Below are positions 16,387-26,073 of a DNA stretch of 64,000 bases, in pieces. The position numbers were made by a program, and so were the translations under genes. The number at the start of each line of letters is the position of its first letter. Position 1 is the first letter of the stretch. This stretch comes from Promethearchaeota archaeon (GTDB lineage: Archaea > Asgardarchaeota > Lokiarchaeia > Sigynarchaeales > SOKP01): NCBI GenBank assembly GCA_019058515.1, contig JAHPYY010000171.1, positions 1 to 64,000 on the forward strand, in the 5' to 3' direction. Under the pieces are notes generated by a model. It worked only from the letters and a program-made list of their open reading frames with translations, searched no databases and had not been told where the DNA came from.

Positions 16387-17001
16387 TTAAAAAATTATAC
16401 TATATTTCTTTAAATCTTCTAATAGCTTTTCTGTATAATAGAAATGTATTCCATTTATACCGAGAGAACTCGCAATCTTTATATTCTTCTTCTCGTCATC
16501 AATTAATAGTGCTTCAGATGGATCGCATTCTATATGATTAATTAATTCTTTATAAAAATCGATATCATCTTTATTTTTTTGATAGTCAAAACTAAACACA
16601 GCATCATCAAAAAAACGCAAAAAGTTAGATTTTTCGTTTAAATATTTAACGCGTTCTCTCACTTTTCCACTGAAAATTATAAGTCTATAGGTACGGTTTA
16701 ACTTAGATAATAACTCTTCAATTCCGTAGTGAATACAATAAGAACCAAACCATATGTATCTAGTATGCTTTCTTTCCTTTGCATTAATTCCTAATTTTGA
16801 AAATAATCTCATTTCAAATTCATCAATAGAGATTAGTCCTTTTCTTAAAAGTCCTCCTTCTGTATAGGGTCTATCATGGAAAGTCTCACGAAGTAACTTT
16901 TCGTCTTTGATATCATAAATTTCCTTAATCTTCTCAATTGCGTATGAAGTTCCTGAAGTAAAATATACCCCACCAAGATCAAAAATTATTGTTTTAATCA
17001 T
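16387..17001 (-). CDS. HAD-superfamily hydrolase
   Basis: 204 residues from the preferred start MIKTIIFDLGG; an upstream ATG at 17025 would add eight residues. Motif I is FDLGGVYF, where the nucleophile Asp is present but the second Asp of DxD is Gly, as in many epoxide-hydrolase/DehII-type subfamilies. Motif II lies in LIIFSG, and motif III/IV in EALLIDDEKKNIKIASSLG. The cap region is helical. Probably a soluble phosphatase or dehalogenase-like enzyme; substrate unknown. Confidence 0.75.
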   Translation of the reverse strand: MIKTIIFDLGGVYFTSGTSYAIEKIKEIYDIKDEKLLRETFHDRPYTEGGLLRKGLISIDEFEMRLFSKLGINAKERKHTRYIWFGSYCIHYGIEELLSKLNRTYRLIIFSGKVRERVKYLNEKSNFLRFFDDAVFSFDYQKNKDDIDFYKELINHIECDPSEALLIDDEKKNIKIASSLGINGIHFYYTEKLLEDLKKYSIIF

Positions 17002-17039
17002 ATGCCCTTCAAATGACAAGCTCAATTTTCATTTCATTA

Positions 17040-18314
17040 TTAGTTCTCTTGATTTATTTTGTGCATTTTCTTAAGATCTTTGAAATCTTCATCAAACATA
17101 GACATAGTTTCTTTTATAATAATATACGCGTGTAAGAGCGTCGTAGGGTCGACCTTATCCCATTTATCTTCTTTACTATGAGTATAATGAGCCGCAGCTA
17201 AAGTAGTTATGTCAACGGCATCAAACCTTCTTTTATGGAATGGAACTGAATCGGTATGAGCTCCAGTGATAACACTGAAACCATGAATCGCAAGATTATG
17301 GTTCAATGCTGCTTTAAGTAAGTAAAATTTCATTACAGGAGAAATTTTTCTTTTCCTAACTAAACCGTAAGTATGAATAAATTCAATTCGATTTTTAGAG
17401 TGTCCTAAACATGAGACCATATCAAAATTGAATAAAAATGTATTTTGATTTTTGAAGGTATTAGACCAGTTGTCCAAAAATATTCTTGAGCCCATAGTTC
17501 CTTGTTCTTCGGCTGAAAACTGACAAAACCAAATATTAAAGTGTTTTAAAGGGTTTTTTAGAAAAAAGGAACTCAACTCAAAAACAATAGCCATACCAGA
17601 AGCATTATCAAGAGCGCCATGAGATTTATTTTTTGTTTTAAAAATTAAGAGGAAAAAGTTAACCAGAAAAATAAAACACGTATTAATGATTACCAAACCT
17701 TCAAAAAACATCAATTCAAACCCAAGTAATAATAAAAGATCAAAAATCAAGGCAAAATAAGTAATAATTAAAATTAATTGGGCAATTATCCATGCTAAAT
17801 AAAAATAAACTCTCCAAATAGTCTTAAAAGTCTGCGATTTTGTGTCTAAATGAGCAGAAATGACTATATTCCCGGCATTTTCTGAATTACTCTCTTCAGC
17901 GGGAACAGTTGCGATAACATTTGTTGCGTTTTCAATTTTACCTAAATTTCTTTCCCACCATTTAAATAATTCAGGTTCGCGAGCATCTTCTAGAACAGAG
18001 ATCAAAATAAGTGTTATAATTCCAACAATTCCATAAATAATAAAAGGTCTTAAAAATTGGAACAAGAGCAATGCAAATAAAATAATCATATTTGAAATTA
18101 TTACGATTTTAATAAGAATTGCAGAATAGAAAGTGGAAAAAACAAAGGATTCCTTTAAAATCTGATCTTTGGTATATCCTAGTTCTTCGAATGTATTGCT
18201 CGTCAATACTACCGCGTCTCTTTCTCCTTTTGTTCCAGCTAGACGAGGAAAATCAAACTTTTTAACATATCCTAATAATCTCGCTTCTCTTTCTTTAGAA
18301 TCATCAATTATCAT
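17040..18314 (-). CDS. Membrane-embedded M28-family zinc aminopeptidase
   Basis: 424 residues. Peptidase M28 metal ligands are recognisable: VISAHLDTKS (His, near residue 153), ALDNASGMAIV (bridging Asp), FSAEEQGTMGS (catalytic Glu-Glu), NFDMVSCLG, and the last ligand in HYTHSKEDKWD. Four hydrophobic helices interrupt the fold, two near residues 68-105 and two between the first His and the Asp (about 168-215), so the catalytic domain is tethered to the membrane. It probably trims peptides. It starts ATG at 18312-18314. Confidence 0.85.
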   Translation of the reverse strand: MIIDDSKEREARLLGYVKKFDFPRLAGTKGERDAVVLTSNTFEELGYTKDQILKESFVFSTFYSAILIKIVIISNMIILFALLLFQFLRPFIIYGIVGIITLILISVLEDAREPELFKWWERNLGKIENATNVIATVPAEESNSENAGNIVISAHLDTKSQTFKTIWRVYFYLAWIIAQLILIITYFALIFDLLLLLGFELMFFEGLVIINTCFIFLVNFFLLIFKTKNKSHGALDNASGMAIVFELSSFFLKNPLKHFNIWFCQFSAEEQGTMGSRIFLDNWSNTFKNQNTFLFNFDMVSCLGHSKNRIEFIHTYGLVRKRKISPVMKFYLLKAALNHNLAIHGFSVITGAHTDSVPFHKRRFDAVDITTLAAAHYTHSKEDKWDKVDPTTLLHAYIIIKETMSMFDEDFKDLKKMHKINQEN

Positions 18315-18438
18315 AAAGTTATTACTATATCACCTAATTATAATAAGAGAATTATCTTGTTTTAAATTAAATCTTTTTAAATAACTTCGTAATTATAAAA
18401 CCCTATTTCGCGGTTTAAATAAATATTATCTTCTTTGG

Positions 18439-20079
18439 TTATTTACCTAAAAAATACAAACTAAGCCCATTAATAAATATTTCCTTTTTTTTCCCTTTAG
18501 ATAATTCGCTTTCGTATTGATATATTTCATTACGACTCAATTCGGATAAATCGTATAGCTCCTTCATAATTTGTTCGAAAACGGATAATTGGGGATTATA
18601 GAAAGCTTTTTTGGAAAAAATGCCAACTCTTAGTTGAATCCTAAATTTTGGATCCAGCCAAATTAAAAAAGGACCTGCGCTATGTTCTGCTTTGTATTTT
18701 ATATCAAAATTTTCTTTTAATGTCATTATTGCGTCATAAATCATTTCGCTTATTCTTGTTGCGTACAACTCAATTTCCATCACCCATGTTAAAGGTACAG
18801 GGAGTCTCACATGCAATAGAAACCCTTTACCCTTGCGAAAGTTAATGTGTGCGTTAGCAATTAAAATTTCATTGAAATCATGAAATTTTAAAAGAGAATT
18901 AATGGTGTTAATAGTCTCTGGAATATCCTTGGGTTGAATTAAAATATCCTCGAAGCCAGGAAATCTCAAATAATGCTCGGATTCTCCAATTGATATCGAA
19001 GAAGCGGGTATTGCCGAGCGATCTTGAAGACACTTTTGAAATACTTCTTCTGTCAGTTCAATTACTGTTATGTCTGGTTGATTACTAATTTCTCTTACAA
19101 ACTTATTTGTATCTGAATCGCTTCCTTTTAATAGAATAATCCAATTAAATTTTTTGTCGCTAGGAACTAAATCCTGAATACTTGGGAATTTGCTTGATAA
19201 ATCTAAACTGGATAGAGCAAATTCAGAAACGAGGGGATAGATTTTTTTGTTAAGTATTAACTGCAGCCGTTCAGACACCAAGGTTAAGCTTTTTCCAATT
19301 AGTACATATCTTTTCGGGTCTTTTGCTGGTTTATATAATTTAAAAACTGCATTTAACACCACTCCATAATATCCTGTCCCTCCAACAACTTTCTTAAATA
19401 ACACATCTCCTCTATTAACTCTTATAATTTTTCCAGTTGGAGTCATTATATTTAATTTCAATATCCAATCTTCCGCAGCTCCTAGCTTTCCCGAAGTTAC
19501 TCCACTCGCATTGGACGAAATCAAACCTCCGACTCTGACAGGAAGCCTTATAGCACTGGTAGGTTGTACTGGGAAAATTAACTCATTATTGCTGAAATAT
19601 GGAATCCCTTTAATTAAATCAGAAACTAATACAACCTGATCTACTTTTAAAGTCTTCTTTTTAAGATTTATTTCAAAAGGATGCTTAAGCGTTCGCAAAC
19701 TCTCAAGCTCAACTAAAATAGCATAATTAACATAACCCCCCGAAAGTCCCGTTTTTCCTGACGCAAAAGTGACGGGAATTTTAAACTGCTGAGAAATTTT
19801 TACTATCAATTTTAGTTGTTTTACGCTTACAGGTCTAAAAATTACATATGGAGGAACAAATAGATGTGAAGGATCCCGAGAAGCTCCTGCCTGAATCAAA
19901 TTATTTACGAGCATTTCGTAACCCTCCTTTACTTTAACTCCTGAATCAGAAAATTTAGAGGTAGAATAAAGTTCGTTTGAAGTTAATCTAACGAATCCCA
20001 CTTTTCCCATTGAGGAGAAAAACTCAGACCATGGCAACTTATCCCTTAAAATTTGAATAACGGAAATTTGCGGGTTCAC
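18439..20079 (-). CDS. FAD-binding oxidase, GlcD/D-lactate dehydrogenase-like
   Basis: 546 residues. The PCMH-type FAD-binding domain is at the N-terminus: VIFRPVSVKQLKLIVKISQQ, PVTFASGKTGLSGGYVNYAI, and VGGLISSNASGVTSGKLGAAEDWI. The C-terminal half is an FAD-linked oxidase cap. It is the last gene of a three-gene set after the LutB-like and HdrB/LutA-like proteins, so it is likely the catalytic subunit oxidising D-lactate, glycolate or another 2-hydroxyacid, passing electrons to the Fe-S partners. The gap to the upstream gene is 119 bp. Confidence 0.85.
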   Translation of the reverse strand: MNPQISVIQILRDKLPWSEFFSSMGKVGFVRLTSNELYSTSKFSDSGVKVKEGYEMLVNNLIQAGASRDPSHLFVPPYVIFRPVSVKQLKLIVKISQQFKIPVTFASGKTGLSGGYVNYAILVELESLRTLKHPFEINLKKKTLKVDQVVLVSDLIKGIPYFSNNELIFPVQPTSAIRLPVRVGGLISSNASGVTSGKLGAAEDWILKLNIMTPTGKIIRVNRGDVLFKKVVGGTGYYGVVLNAVFKLYKPAKDPKRYVLIGKSLTLVSERLQLILNKKIYPLVSEFALSSLDLSSKFPSIQDLVPSDKKFNWIILLKGSDSDTNKFVREISNQPDITVIELTEEVFQKCLQDRSAIPASSISIGESEHYLRFPGFEDILIQPKDIPETINTINSLLKFHDFNEILIANAHINFRKGKGFLLHVRLPVPLTWVMEIELYATRISEMIYDAIMTLKENFDIKYKAEHSAGPFLIWLDPKFRIQLRVGIFSKKAFYNPQLSVFEQIMKELYDLSELSRNEIYQYESELSKGKKKEIFINGLSLYFLGK

Positions 20080-20198
20080 CTATGTGTTTTTCGTGAGTAT
20101 TAAAAAGATTAAACATCAAATCTCTGGAGAGCGTTCGTTTCTAAACAGAATTCTCTCTCTATTTTGCGTTTTTAGAGATTATTTCAGCACTTTAGCAT

Positions 20199-21503
20199 TT
20201 ATTTAAACGGATTTTTTTCAGATAGAATTTTACGTTTATACTCCTCCAAATCGGGTGGACATAAACCTTTTTCTGTTGCCTCTTTCTTGATTTGCTTTAT
20301 CATTTCGCCTAAATTAATATCAACAGGGCACCAATGATAGCAGCTTTCACATCCCGTACATAAGAAAGCTCCATCACCAACTGCTGCTTCTACACCATTG
20401 TGAATGTAATCTCGTATAATGTTTACAGCTCCTATTCCGTACTTTGAACCAAATATGTTTCCAAACGCTCTCGAAGCAGTACAAATTACATCACAACTTT
20501 TACAACTAATGCATTTAACGAGGTCTTTGTAGAAGCGATCTTCTTTTATTGCGTTAGTACGCCACTCATCCACAAATATTACAACAACTTCTTTTGCGCC
20601 ATACATTCCCATTACCCTCGCTCCTTGAACGTCTGAAGTGTTGGAAGGAGCAGAAATTAAGCTGATGTAAGCTCCATCCACATTGATGATTCTTTCCTGA
20701 ATTTTCGAGACTAATACCGCGTCGAATATGTCGGGTACAATTTTTTGGATTCCTACAACCACTATATGTTTATCAGTAGCTCTGGTCAGAATGCTTATAT
20801 TTCCTTCATTTTCAACAGTGACAATCGAACCATCGTGTGCTGAGATAGCATTCGCAGAAGTTAACGATACTTTTACACTATTAAGTAGTTTAGGTCGATA
20901 AGTTTCTCTATAATAATCTACGATAGCTTCTGGTTTTGGATCTAATTCCACTCCGTATTTTTCCTTTATTTTTTCTACAATCTCTTCTGCTTTAAATTGA
21001 ACTCCTGGTCCTAAAGTAAAGCTAGGCAATTTATAATCAAATAGTTGAACTAGAACATCTCCTAAATCTGTTTCTTTGATTCGTATGTTCTTTTCATTTA
21101 AAATGTCGATTATCCCTGCATCTTTTGCTTCTAGAGATTTAGATTTGTAAAGCACTTTTTCTTCTCCCAGTTCTTTCAAAAAATATTCTTGTGCCTTCTG
21201 ATTTGTTTTTGCATAGTATACTCGAAATTTATTTGTTTTTTCCATGACTTTAAGGGTTTTTTCCACGTAAGAATCAATATTTTCCACGAACTCTTCTCTC
21301 ATTTTAGAAAGTTGCTCTCGATATTTATCCACAAACTCTCTACTAGTATCTTCGTATAGGTATCTCAAGTCAAACGACTTATATTTTCCATAACAAGCGA
21401 TTTTCCATATATCTCCAAACTTAGCGTAATCCGAATCTGGATCTTTCAGCTCTTCAATTTTTTGCTTAATTTCTTCGTAAATTTCCTTGCCTTTACCACT
21501 CAT
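20199..21503 (-). CDS. LutB-like protein: LUD domain plus two [4Fe-4S] clusters
   Basis: 434 residues. The N-terminal and central part fits the LUD fold (FRVYYAKTNQKAQEYFLKEL ... SLTSANAISAHDGSIVTVEN ... HIVVVGIQKIVPD). Two ferredoxin-type cysteine sets follow: CISCKSCDVIC near residue 335 and CTGCESCYHWCPVDINLGE near 392. LutB passes electrons from lactate oxidation. Its start overlaps the stop of the preceding CCG-domain gene (ATGA at 21500-21503), so the two are translationally coupled. Confidence 0.88.
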   Translation of the reverse strand: MSGKGKEIYEEIKQKIEELKDPDSDYAKFGDIWKIACYGKYKSFDLRYLYEDTSREFVDKYREQLSKMREEFVENIDSYVEKTLKVMEKTNKFRVYYAKTNQKAQEYFLKELGEEKVLYKSKSLEAKDAGIIDILNEKNIRIKETDLGDVLVQLFDYKLPSFTLGPGVQFKAEEIVEKIKEKYGVELDPKPEAIVDYYRETYRPKLLNSVKVSLTSANAISAHDGSIVTVENEGNISILTRATDKHIVVVGIQKIVPDIFDAVLVSKIQERIINVDGAYISLISAPSNTSDVQGARVMGMYGAKEVVVIFVDEWRTNAIKEDRFYKDLVKCISCKSCDVICTASRAFGNIFGSKYGIGAVNIIRDYIHNGVEAAVGDGAFLCTGCESCYHWCPVDINLGEMIKQIKKEATEKGLCPPDLEEYKRKILSEKNPFK

Positions 21504-22237
21504 GAGATAGGATCTACTCCATTCATTATATTTATAATAAAATCTTCGAATTTAATTACGGGGATTTTTACATTATTTTCTTCTCTTACTCTCTTAAATG
21601 CAGTATAACAGAAAGGACAGGGAGTCAAAAGAGCTTTTGATCTTCTCATTTGATCGAATATAACCTTTGAGTTTATATCACTATTTTCTTTATATATCGA
21701 ATATACTCCTCCTCCTGCACCGCAACAAATAGAATTTAAGGAATTATTTTCCATCTCCTTCAATTCAATGTTCTTGATAGAATTAATTATCTTTCTTGGT
21801 TCTTCGATAATAGGAGGAACTGCGTTTCTTAGGTGACAGCCGTCGTGATAGTTCACAATAAGTCTTTTTCCTTCATATTTTAAATTAAGCTTACTTAAAT
21901 TCTCGTCTTCGCACAAGAATTGCAATAAGTGTTTTGTTTTAACTTTAAACTCAGATCCGAGCAGAGGAGGATATTTCTGAGACAAATAATTATAGCATCC
22001 CGCACATATCGTCACCAATTCATACACATGATTCTCCTCAAACCATTTATTAACAAATCTAGCGTGATTTAGTAATTCTTCCTTTGTAGCTACATGATGT
22101 GCTAAAGAACCGCAACAAGGGGGATTTTCTATTAACTCAAACTCAGGATCAATCGTCTGAATCAATTTAAGCGCATTGTCACATGTCTCAACATAGCGAC
22201 TTCTTGATAAACAACCTAAGTAAATCAATTTAGTCAT
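21500..22237 (-). CDS. CCG-domain Fe-S protein (LutA/HdrB-like)
   Basis: 245 residues with two cysteine-rich CCG modules: NPPCCGSLAHH with the upstream CLSRSRYVETCD, and NSICCGAGGGVYS with CxxC in TPCPFCYTAF; also YHDGCHLRNA. Such modules hold the unusual [4Fe-4S] cluster of HdrB, GlcF and LutA. First gene of the set HdrB/LutA-like, LutB-like, FAD oxidase. It probably forms the electron exit or disulfide-reducing part of the complex. It starts 292 bp from the proposed start of the divergent kor operon. Confidence 0.85.
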   Translation of the reverse strand: MTKLIYLGCLSRSRYVETCDNALKLIQTIDPEFELIENPPCCGSLAHHVATKEELLNHARFVNKWFEENHVYELVTICAGCYNYLSQKYPPLLGSEFKVKTKHLLQFLCEDENLSKLNLKYEGKRLIVNYHDGCHLRNAVPPIIEEPRKIINSIKNIELKEMENNSLNSICCGAGGGVYSIYKENSDINSKVIFDQMRRSKALLTPCPFCYTAFKRVREENNVKIPVIKFEDFIINIMNGVDPIS

Positions 22238-22529
22238 TTTAGTCGCTTCTCTTTTGAAATATATAATCTTTATCTTAATTATCGTTAAATGTAAAATTAC
22301 TATATCTTATTAAATATAATAATTGCTATAAGTTAATAGTTAATTTCATTTCTTCCTTTTTCATAAAACTAGGTGAATCCTAAAAAGCAATACTAAGATA
22401 AAACCTATTATCAAATCCAATTTTTTAATCTCACTTAGCAAATATAATAGTATATTTAATTTTAGCTGAATTTGTATTTATAATAGGTAACTCATTATGA
22501 AATATAGATAAGAATTGAGATGATGTAAA
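22238..22529. other. Divergent promoter region between the dehydrogenase set and korDAB
   Basis: No gene is visible. The stretch is very A/T-rich, with several TATA-like elements on both strands (for example TATATAAT at about 22258-22268 read on the minus side and TATTTATAATAG near 22474 on the plus side). I cannot pick true start sites. Confidence 0.4.
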
Positions 22530-22814
22530 ATACCTAAGTTAATTGAGAATAAAAAAAAAAAATTCTTGTTATTTCTAAACAAAAATAGATGCGGAGGGGA
22601 TACTTGTTATAATTGCATCGCTGTGTGTCCCACAGGAATCTTAGAACCTGGGGATGAACTAAACATGAGAGTTGCGTATCTCCCTAGAGTTAAAGCGGGT
22701 AAGGAAATGTATTGCACCGGATGCCGTAGGTGCGAATATGCCTGTCCAGAATGGTGCATCTATGTTATAGACGAATCAGAAAAAGAAAACGAAGGTGAAA
22801 AAGCAAGAACTTAA
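22530..22814 (+). CDS. korD: 2-oxoacid:ferredoxin oxidoreductase, delta (ferredoxin) subunit
   Basis: Two [4Fe-4S] motifs: C at NRCGGDTCYNCIAVCP and CTGCRRCEYACPEWCI. It heads a run korD-korA-korB and provides the electron outlet of the complex. The coding signal extends upstream of the first possible start (TTG 22566): the frame reads (I)PKLIENKKKK to the ferredoxin domain, opening at an ATA at 22530-22532 that sits 7 nt after a GATG sequence. ATA as start codon is unproven, and a run of twelve A at 22551-22562 makes the frame there uncertain; the TTG start would give 82 residues. Confidence 0.85.
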   Translation: MPKLIENKKKKFLLFLNKNRCGGDTCYNCIAVCPTGILEPGDELNMRVAYLPRVKAGKEMYCTGCRRCEYACPEWCIYVIDESEKENEGEKART

Positions 22815-22826
22815 AAGGTGTATTAT

Positions 22827-23999
22827 ATGGCGAGTAATGATAAAAGATTTTTACCTGAAGGAAAGCACTTATTAATGGGAAATGTAGCAATGAGTGAAGG
22901 AGCGTTAGCTTCGGGATTAAAGTTCTTTGGCGGATATCCGATAACTCCTAGCACTGAAGTAATCGAGCATCTAGCTTACAGATTACCTCAAGTGGGAGGA
23001 TGCTGCTTGCAGATGGAAGACGAGTTAGCGTCCATTAATTCTGTTTTCGGAGCTTCGTTAGCTGGTGCCAAGGCGATGACCGCTACTTCTGGTCCAGGGT
23101 TGTCTTTAATGGTCGAGACGATATCCATGGCCGCGAATCTAGAAGTACCATTTGTTTTCTGCGATGTCCAGAGGAATGGTCCAGGAACGGGATTCGTAAC
23201 CGAACCGCATCACAATGATCTAGGATTAGTTAGATTTTCAGGCAATGGAGAATTTCAAGTAATTGCTATTGCTCCAATGACCTGTCAGGAATTATTTGAT
23301 TTAACGATAACCGCTTTTAACTACGCAGAATTATACAGATGCCCTGTTTTTATCCTTTCTGACGCGTATTTAGGTCATCTTCACGAGGTAGTGAGAATCC
23401 CTCCGAAAGAGGAAATTCTTGAGCGCGTAATCGATCGCGAATTACCTCCACCAGAAGATTATGTTAAAAAGTTTACCTATAAAGACGACATAACCGGTGA
23501 ATATGTAATCCCTAAACCCCCAGTAATAGGTACCGATTATTGTCCAGGGTTATTTATTCATCAACCACATAATTACGAGGGATTGCCAACTCCCAAACCT
23601 GGAGTGTTTACTGAAGCGATTCTCGATAAAATAAACAAAAATAAAGATAAAATCTGCATAACTGATAGGTATAAGTTAGACGATGCAGAGATCGTTATTA
23701 TTGCTTATGGTTTGCCTGTAAGAGCTAGTTATAGAGCAGTAGACATTGCTCGGAGCGAACGGATAAAGGTTGGAATTTTTCGATTAGTAACCGTTTGGCC
23801 ATTTCCAGATGAACAAGTTAAAGACGCTATTAAGAACGCAAAAGCGATTATTGTACCTGAACTCAATTATACCGGCGTTATAGCTGAGCAAGTAGAGCGA
23901 GTGACTGATCCCGATTTACCTATATTGAGGATCCCTAAGGTTTGTGTGTTTCATCATCCGGATGATATTTTAAAAGTTATTAGAGAGGTGGGTAAGTGA
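22827..23999 (+). CDS. korA: 2-oxoglutarate-type ferredoxin oxidoreductase, alpha subunit
   Basis: 390 residues. Pyruvate/2-oxoacid ferredoxin oxidoreductase domain I is at the N-terminus (GNVAMSEGALASGLKFFGGY, PITPSTEVIEH, MEDELASINSVFGASLAGAK, TSGPGLSLM), followed by the transketolase C-like domain (DAEIVIIAYG). The gamma domain is absent, so KorC must be a separate protein. With KorB, KorD and KorC it converts a 2-oxoacid plus CoA to acyl-CoA, CO2 and reduced ferredoxin. ATG 22827 is preferred over GTG 22818 because AAGGTG lies at a proper distance before it. The stop overlaps the korB start. Confidence 0.93.
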   Translation: MASNDKRFLPEGKHLLMGNVAMSEGALASGLKFFGGYPITPSTEVIEHLAYRLPQVGGCCLQMEDELASINSVFGASLAGAKAMTATSGPGLSLMVETISMAANLEVPFVFCDVQRNGPGTGFVTEPHHNDLGLVRFSGNGEFQVIAIAPMTCQELFDLTITAFNYAELYRCPVFILSDAYLGHLHEVVRIPPKEEILERVIDRELPPPEDYVKKFTYKDDITGEYVIPKPPVIGTDYCPGLFIHQPHNYEGLPTPKPGVFTEAILDKINKNKDKICITDRYKLDDAEIVIIAYGLPVRASYRAVDIARSERIKVGIFRLVTVWPFPDEQVKDAIKNAKAIIVPELNYTGVIAEQVERVTDPDLPILRIPKVCVFHHPDDILKVIREVGK

Positions 24000-24916
24000 T
24001 GGCAGAAATTGGTCGAATGTTACCGAATGAAAAACCAGAGCACCCCTATACGAATGTGTCTTACGGAGGAAGTATGTTCAAAAACTTCGCAACTAGATTT
24101 TGTAGTGGGTGCGGATATGGAATTATAGGACAAATATTTACTCGAATTTTCGAGGATGAGAAATTAGACCCACACTTCTATCCAACAGTGGTAGGAATTG
24201 GATGTTACAGTCAAATGATGTTGTTAGTACACGCAAAATCCCAAAAAGTTTTGGCGTTACACGGAAGAGCCCCAGCCGTTGCTACAGGCATAAAAATGGC
24301 AAATCCAAAAGTAAAACCGATTATATTTGCTGGAGACGGTGATTGCTTAGGAATCGGAGGAAATCACTTCATTCATCTATGTCGTAGGAACTTAGATTGT
24401 ATTCTTTTTATTTTTAATAATAGCATTTATGGGATGACGGGCGGACAGATGGCTCCTACGACATTGATGGGAGGTTTCACTTCAACTTCTCCATATAAAA
24501 TGTTTGAAAATAGGAGCGATGGGGTCGAATTAGCTCTCGCAGCTGGAGCTACATATGTTGCTAGAACTACTGTGGCTCATCCCCGCACTTATATGAAGTA
24601 CTTCAGAAAGGCTCTTAAACACAAAGGTACTTCTGTAATTGAGATAATAACTCCGTGTATAACTTATTTTGGGCGTAAAAACTTAGATAGTTTGGGATCA
24701 GAACATCTAGGAATAGAAGGAAAGAAAATGGACCAAGGCCTAAAGATGCTTGACTGGATAAAAGGAAATTCAGTTAGGATTAACCAAGCGAAGTTTATGT
24801 CCGAAGAGGAATTATTGAATAAATATATAATCGGTGAGTTTAAGTACGACCCCAGCAAACCCGAATACTCAGAAGAATACGCAAAAATACAAAAGAGGGC
24901 AATGGAAGCAAAATAA
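23999..24916 (+). CDS. korB: 2-oxoglutarate-type ferredoxin oxidoreductase, beta (TPP) subunit
   Basis: 305 residues. TPP-binding motif GDGDCLGIGGNHFIHLCRRN through IFNNSIYGMTGG; cluster cysteines at FCSGCGYG and later HGRAPAVATGIKMANP. It carries the thiamine diphosphate and the [4Fe-4S] cluster nearest to it. The start ATG overlaps the korA stop (TGATG), giving tight coupling. korC is not next to it but 4.8 kb away (29.7 kb) in interrupted form. Confidence 0.93.
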   Translation: MAEIGRMLPNEKPEHPYTNVSYGGSMFKNFATRFCSGCGYGIIGQIFTRIFEDEKLDPHFYPTVVGIGCYSQMMLLVHAKSQKVLALHGRAPAVATGIKMANPKVKPIIFAGDGDCLGIGGNHFIHLCRRNLDCILFIFNNSIYGMTGGQMAPTTLMGGFTSTSPYKMFENRSDGVELALAAGATYVARTTVAHPRTYMKYFRKALKHKGTSVIEIITPCITYFGRKNLDSLGSEHLGIEGKKMDQGLKMLDWIKGNSVRINQAKFMSEEELLNKYIIGEFKYDPSKPEYSEEYAKIQKRAMEAK

Positions 24917-25103
24917 CTTAGGACTCAATAATGGATATATAATGTGAGATAAAGAGGTCAAGAGTCAAGCGAATGATTAAAATTTTTTTCCATTTTTTAT
25001 TCTATTATTATTAGTTTAAATTTATTAATCTAATATTTCTATTATATCAAGGATTTAAAGGATTTTTAAAAAGGATATAGTCCAATTTTAAACCTATTAA
25101 AGT

Positions 25104-25469
25104 TTAATCTTGTTTATTAAGGATTGCTTCTCTATATTCGGATAATGCTCTCTGTACCGTTCGCCTAGAACAACCCAAACATTTAGCAATCTCGTCAATT
25201 TCTCTTACGGTTGGGTTAGGATTAACTTCAAAATAGGGATAACAAGACTGGTGCAATGAAGTATTTTTATTTAGCTTATCATAGTATGAAGGATCTAAAT
25301 TTGAATGAGTATGGCTTAAAATATAATTTGTAGATTTATTTAACCTGCGAGAAATTTCATGCAAATTGTATTCCTTACTAATGAGGTTCTTCAATACATC
25401 ACTCATAAACTCTTCTTGGAGAGAACTTAGAGTTTGATCATCTCCATAAATATCGTGGGTCTTGATCAT
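25104..25469 (-). CDS. Small DNA-binding protein with two helix-turn-helix motifs
   Basis: 121 residues from the preferred ATG (MIKTHDIYGDD); an ATG eleven codons upstream would add a cysteine-rich leader. Two HTH-like segments are visible: NLHEISRRLNKSTNYILSHT and TVREIDEIAKCLGCSRRTVQ with RALSEYREAIL. Probably a transcription factor; target unknown. It stands alone between korB and the RidA gene. Confidence 0.55.
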   Translation of the reverse strand: MIKTHDIYGDDQTLSSLQEEFMSDVLKNLISKEYNLHEISRRLNKSTNYILSHTHSNLDPSYYDKLNKNTSLHQSCYPYFEVNPNPTVREIDEIAKCLGCSRRTVQRALSEYREAILNKQD

Positions 25470-25668
25470 GCAACAATTACAGCATTCGTAGAAAATGCAC
25501 AAAAATTTAGTATAACATTCGTATTATCGTTGTTTTCTTTTAAAGAAAATTCTATAAAATTGAATTATCATTTCCTTAAAAAAAAATTGATTTAAATGAT
25601 ATTTTATCCTTTAATATTTATGAATCAATGTAACCTTCAAATTTAATATTCAATCGGGTGTAATATGA

Positions 25669-26073
25669 ATGAAACCGGAATTTATTGATTTAAGTGACCC
25701 AATACGGAATTATACATTCTCTAGTGTTGTAGTAGCTGGAAACTTTATATACACTTCTCACACTGGAGGTTTTGTTGATGAAAATGGTAATATAATCGAA
25801 GATATAGAAGGTCAAACCAAACGGTGTTTTGAAACACTAAAATCAAGACTTAAAGCAGCAGGAGCTTCTCTGGAAGATGTTATCAAAATAAATGTCCTCC
25901 TGAAAAATACAGACTTGGAAAAAAGACAAGAATGTTTTAAAAAAATGAGAGAAATTTATCGGAGTTATTTCCAGAAGGGAAAATATCCTGCACGATCTGC
26001 ATGGTTTACAGAATTTTTAGATGATGAGTGTCTTATTCAAATTGATGCTATTGCATATAAAGCTCCAGACTAA
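25669..26073 (+). CDS. RidA (YjgF/YER057c/UK114) family enamine/imine deaminase
   Basis: 134 residues, normal length. Family signatures: VAGNFIYTSHTGG, IEGQTKRCFETLKSRLKAAG, ASLEDVIKINVLLKN, YPARSAWFTEFL with the conserved active-site Arg, and VQID-like end (CLIQIDAIAYK). RidA hydrolyses reactive 2-aminoacrylate-type enamines. Single gene with a short A/T-rich leader. Confidence 0.9.
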   Translation: MKPEFIDLSDPIRNYTFSSVVVAGNFIYTSHTGGFVDENGNIIEDIEGQTKRCFETLKSRLKAAGASLEDVIKINVLLKNTDLEKRQECFKKMREIYRSYFQKGKYPARSAWFTEFLDDECLIQIDAIAYKAPD

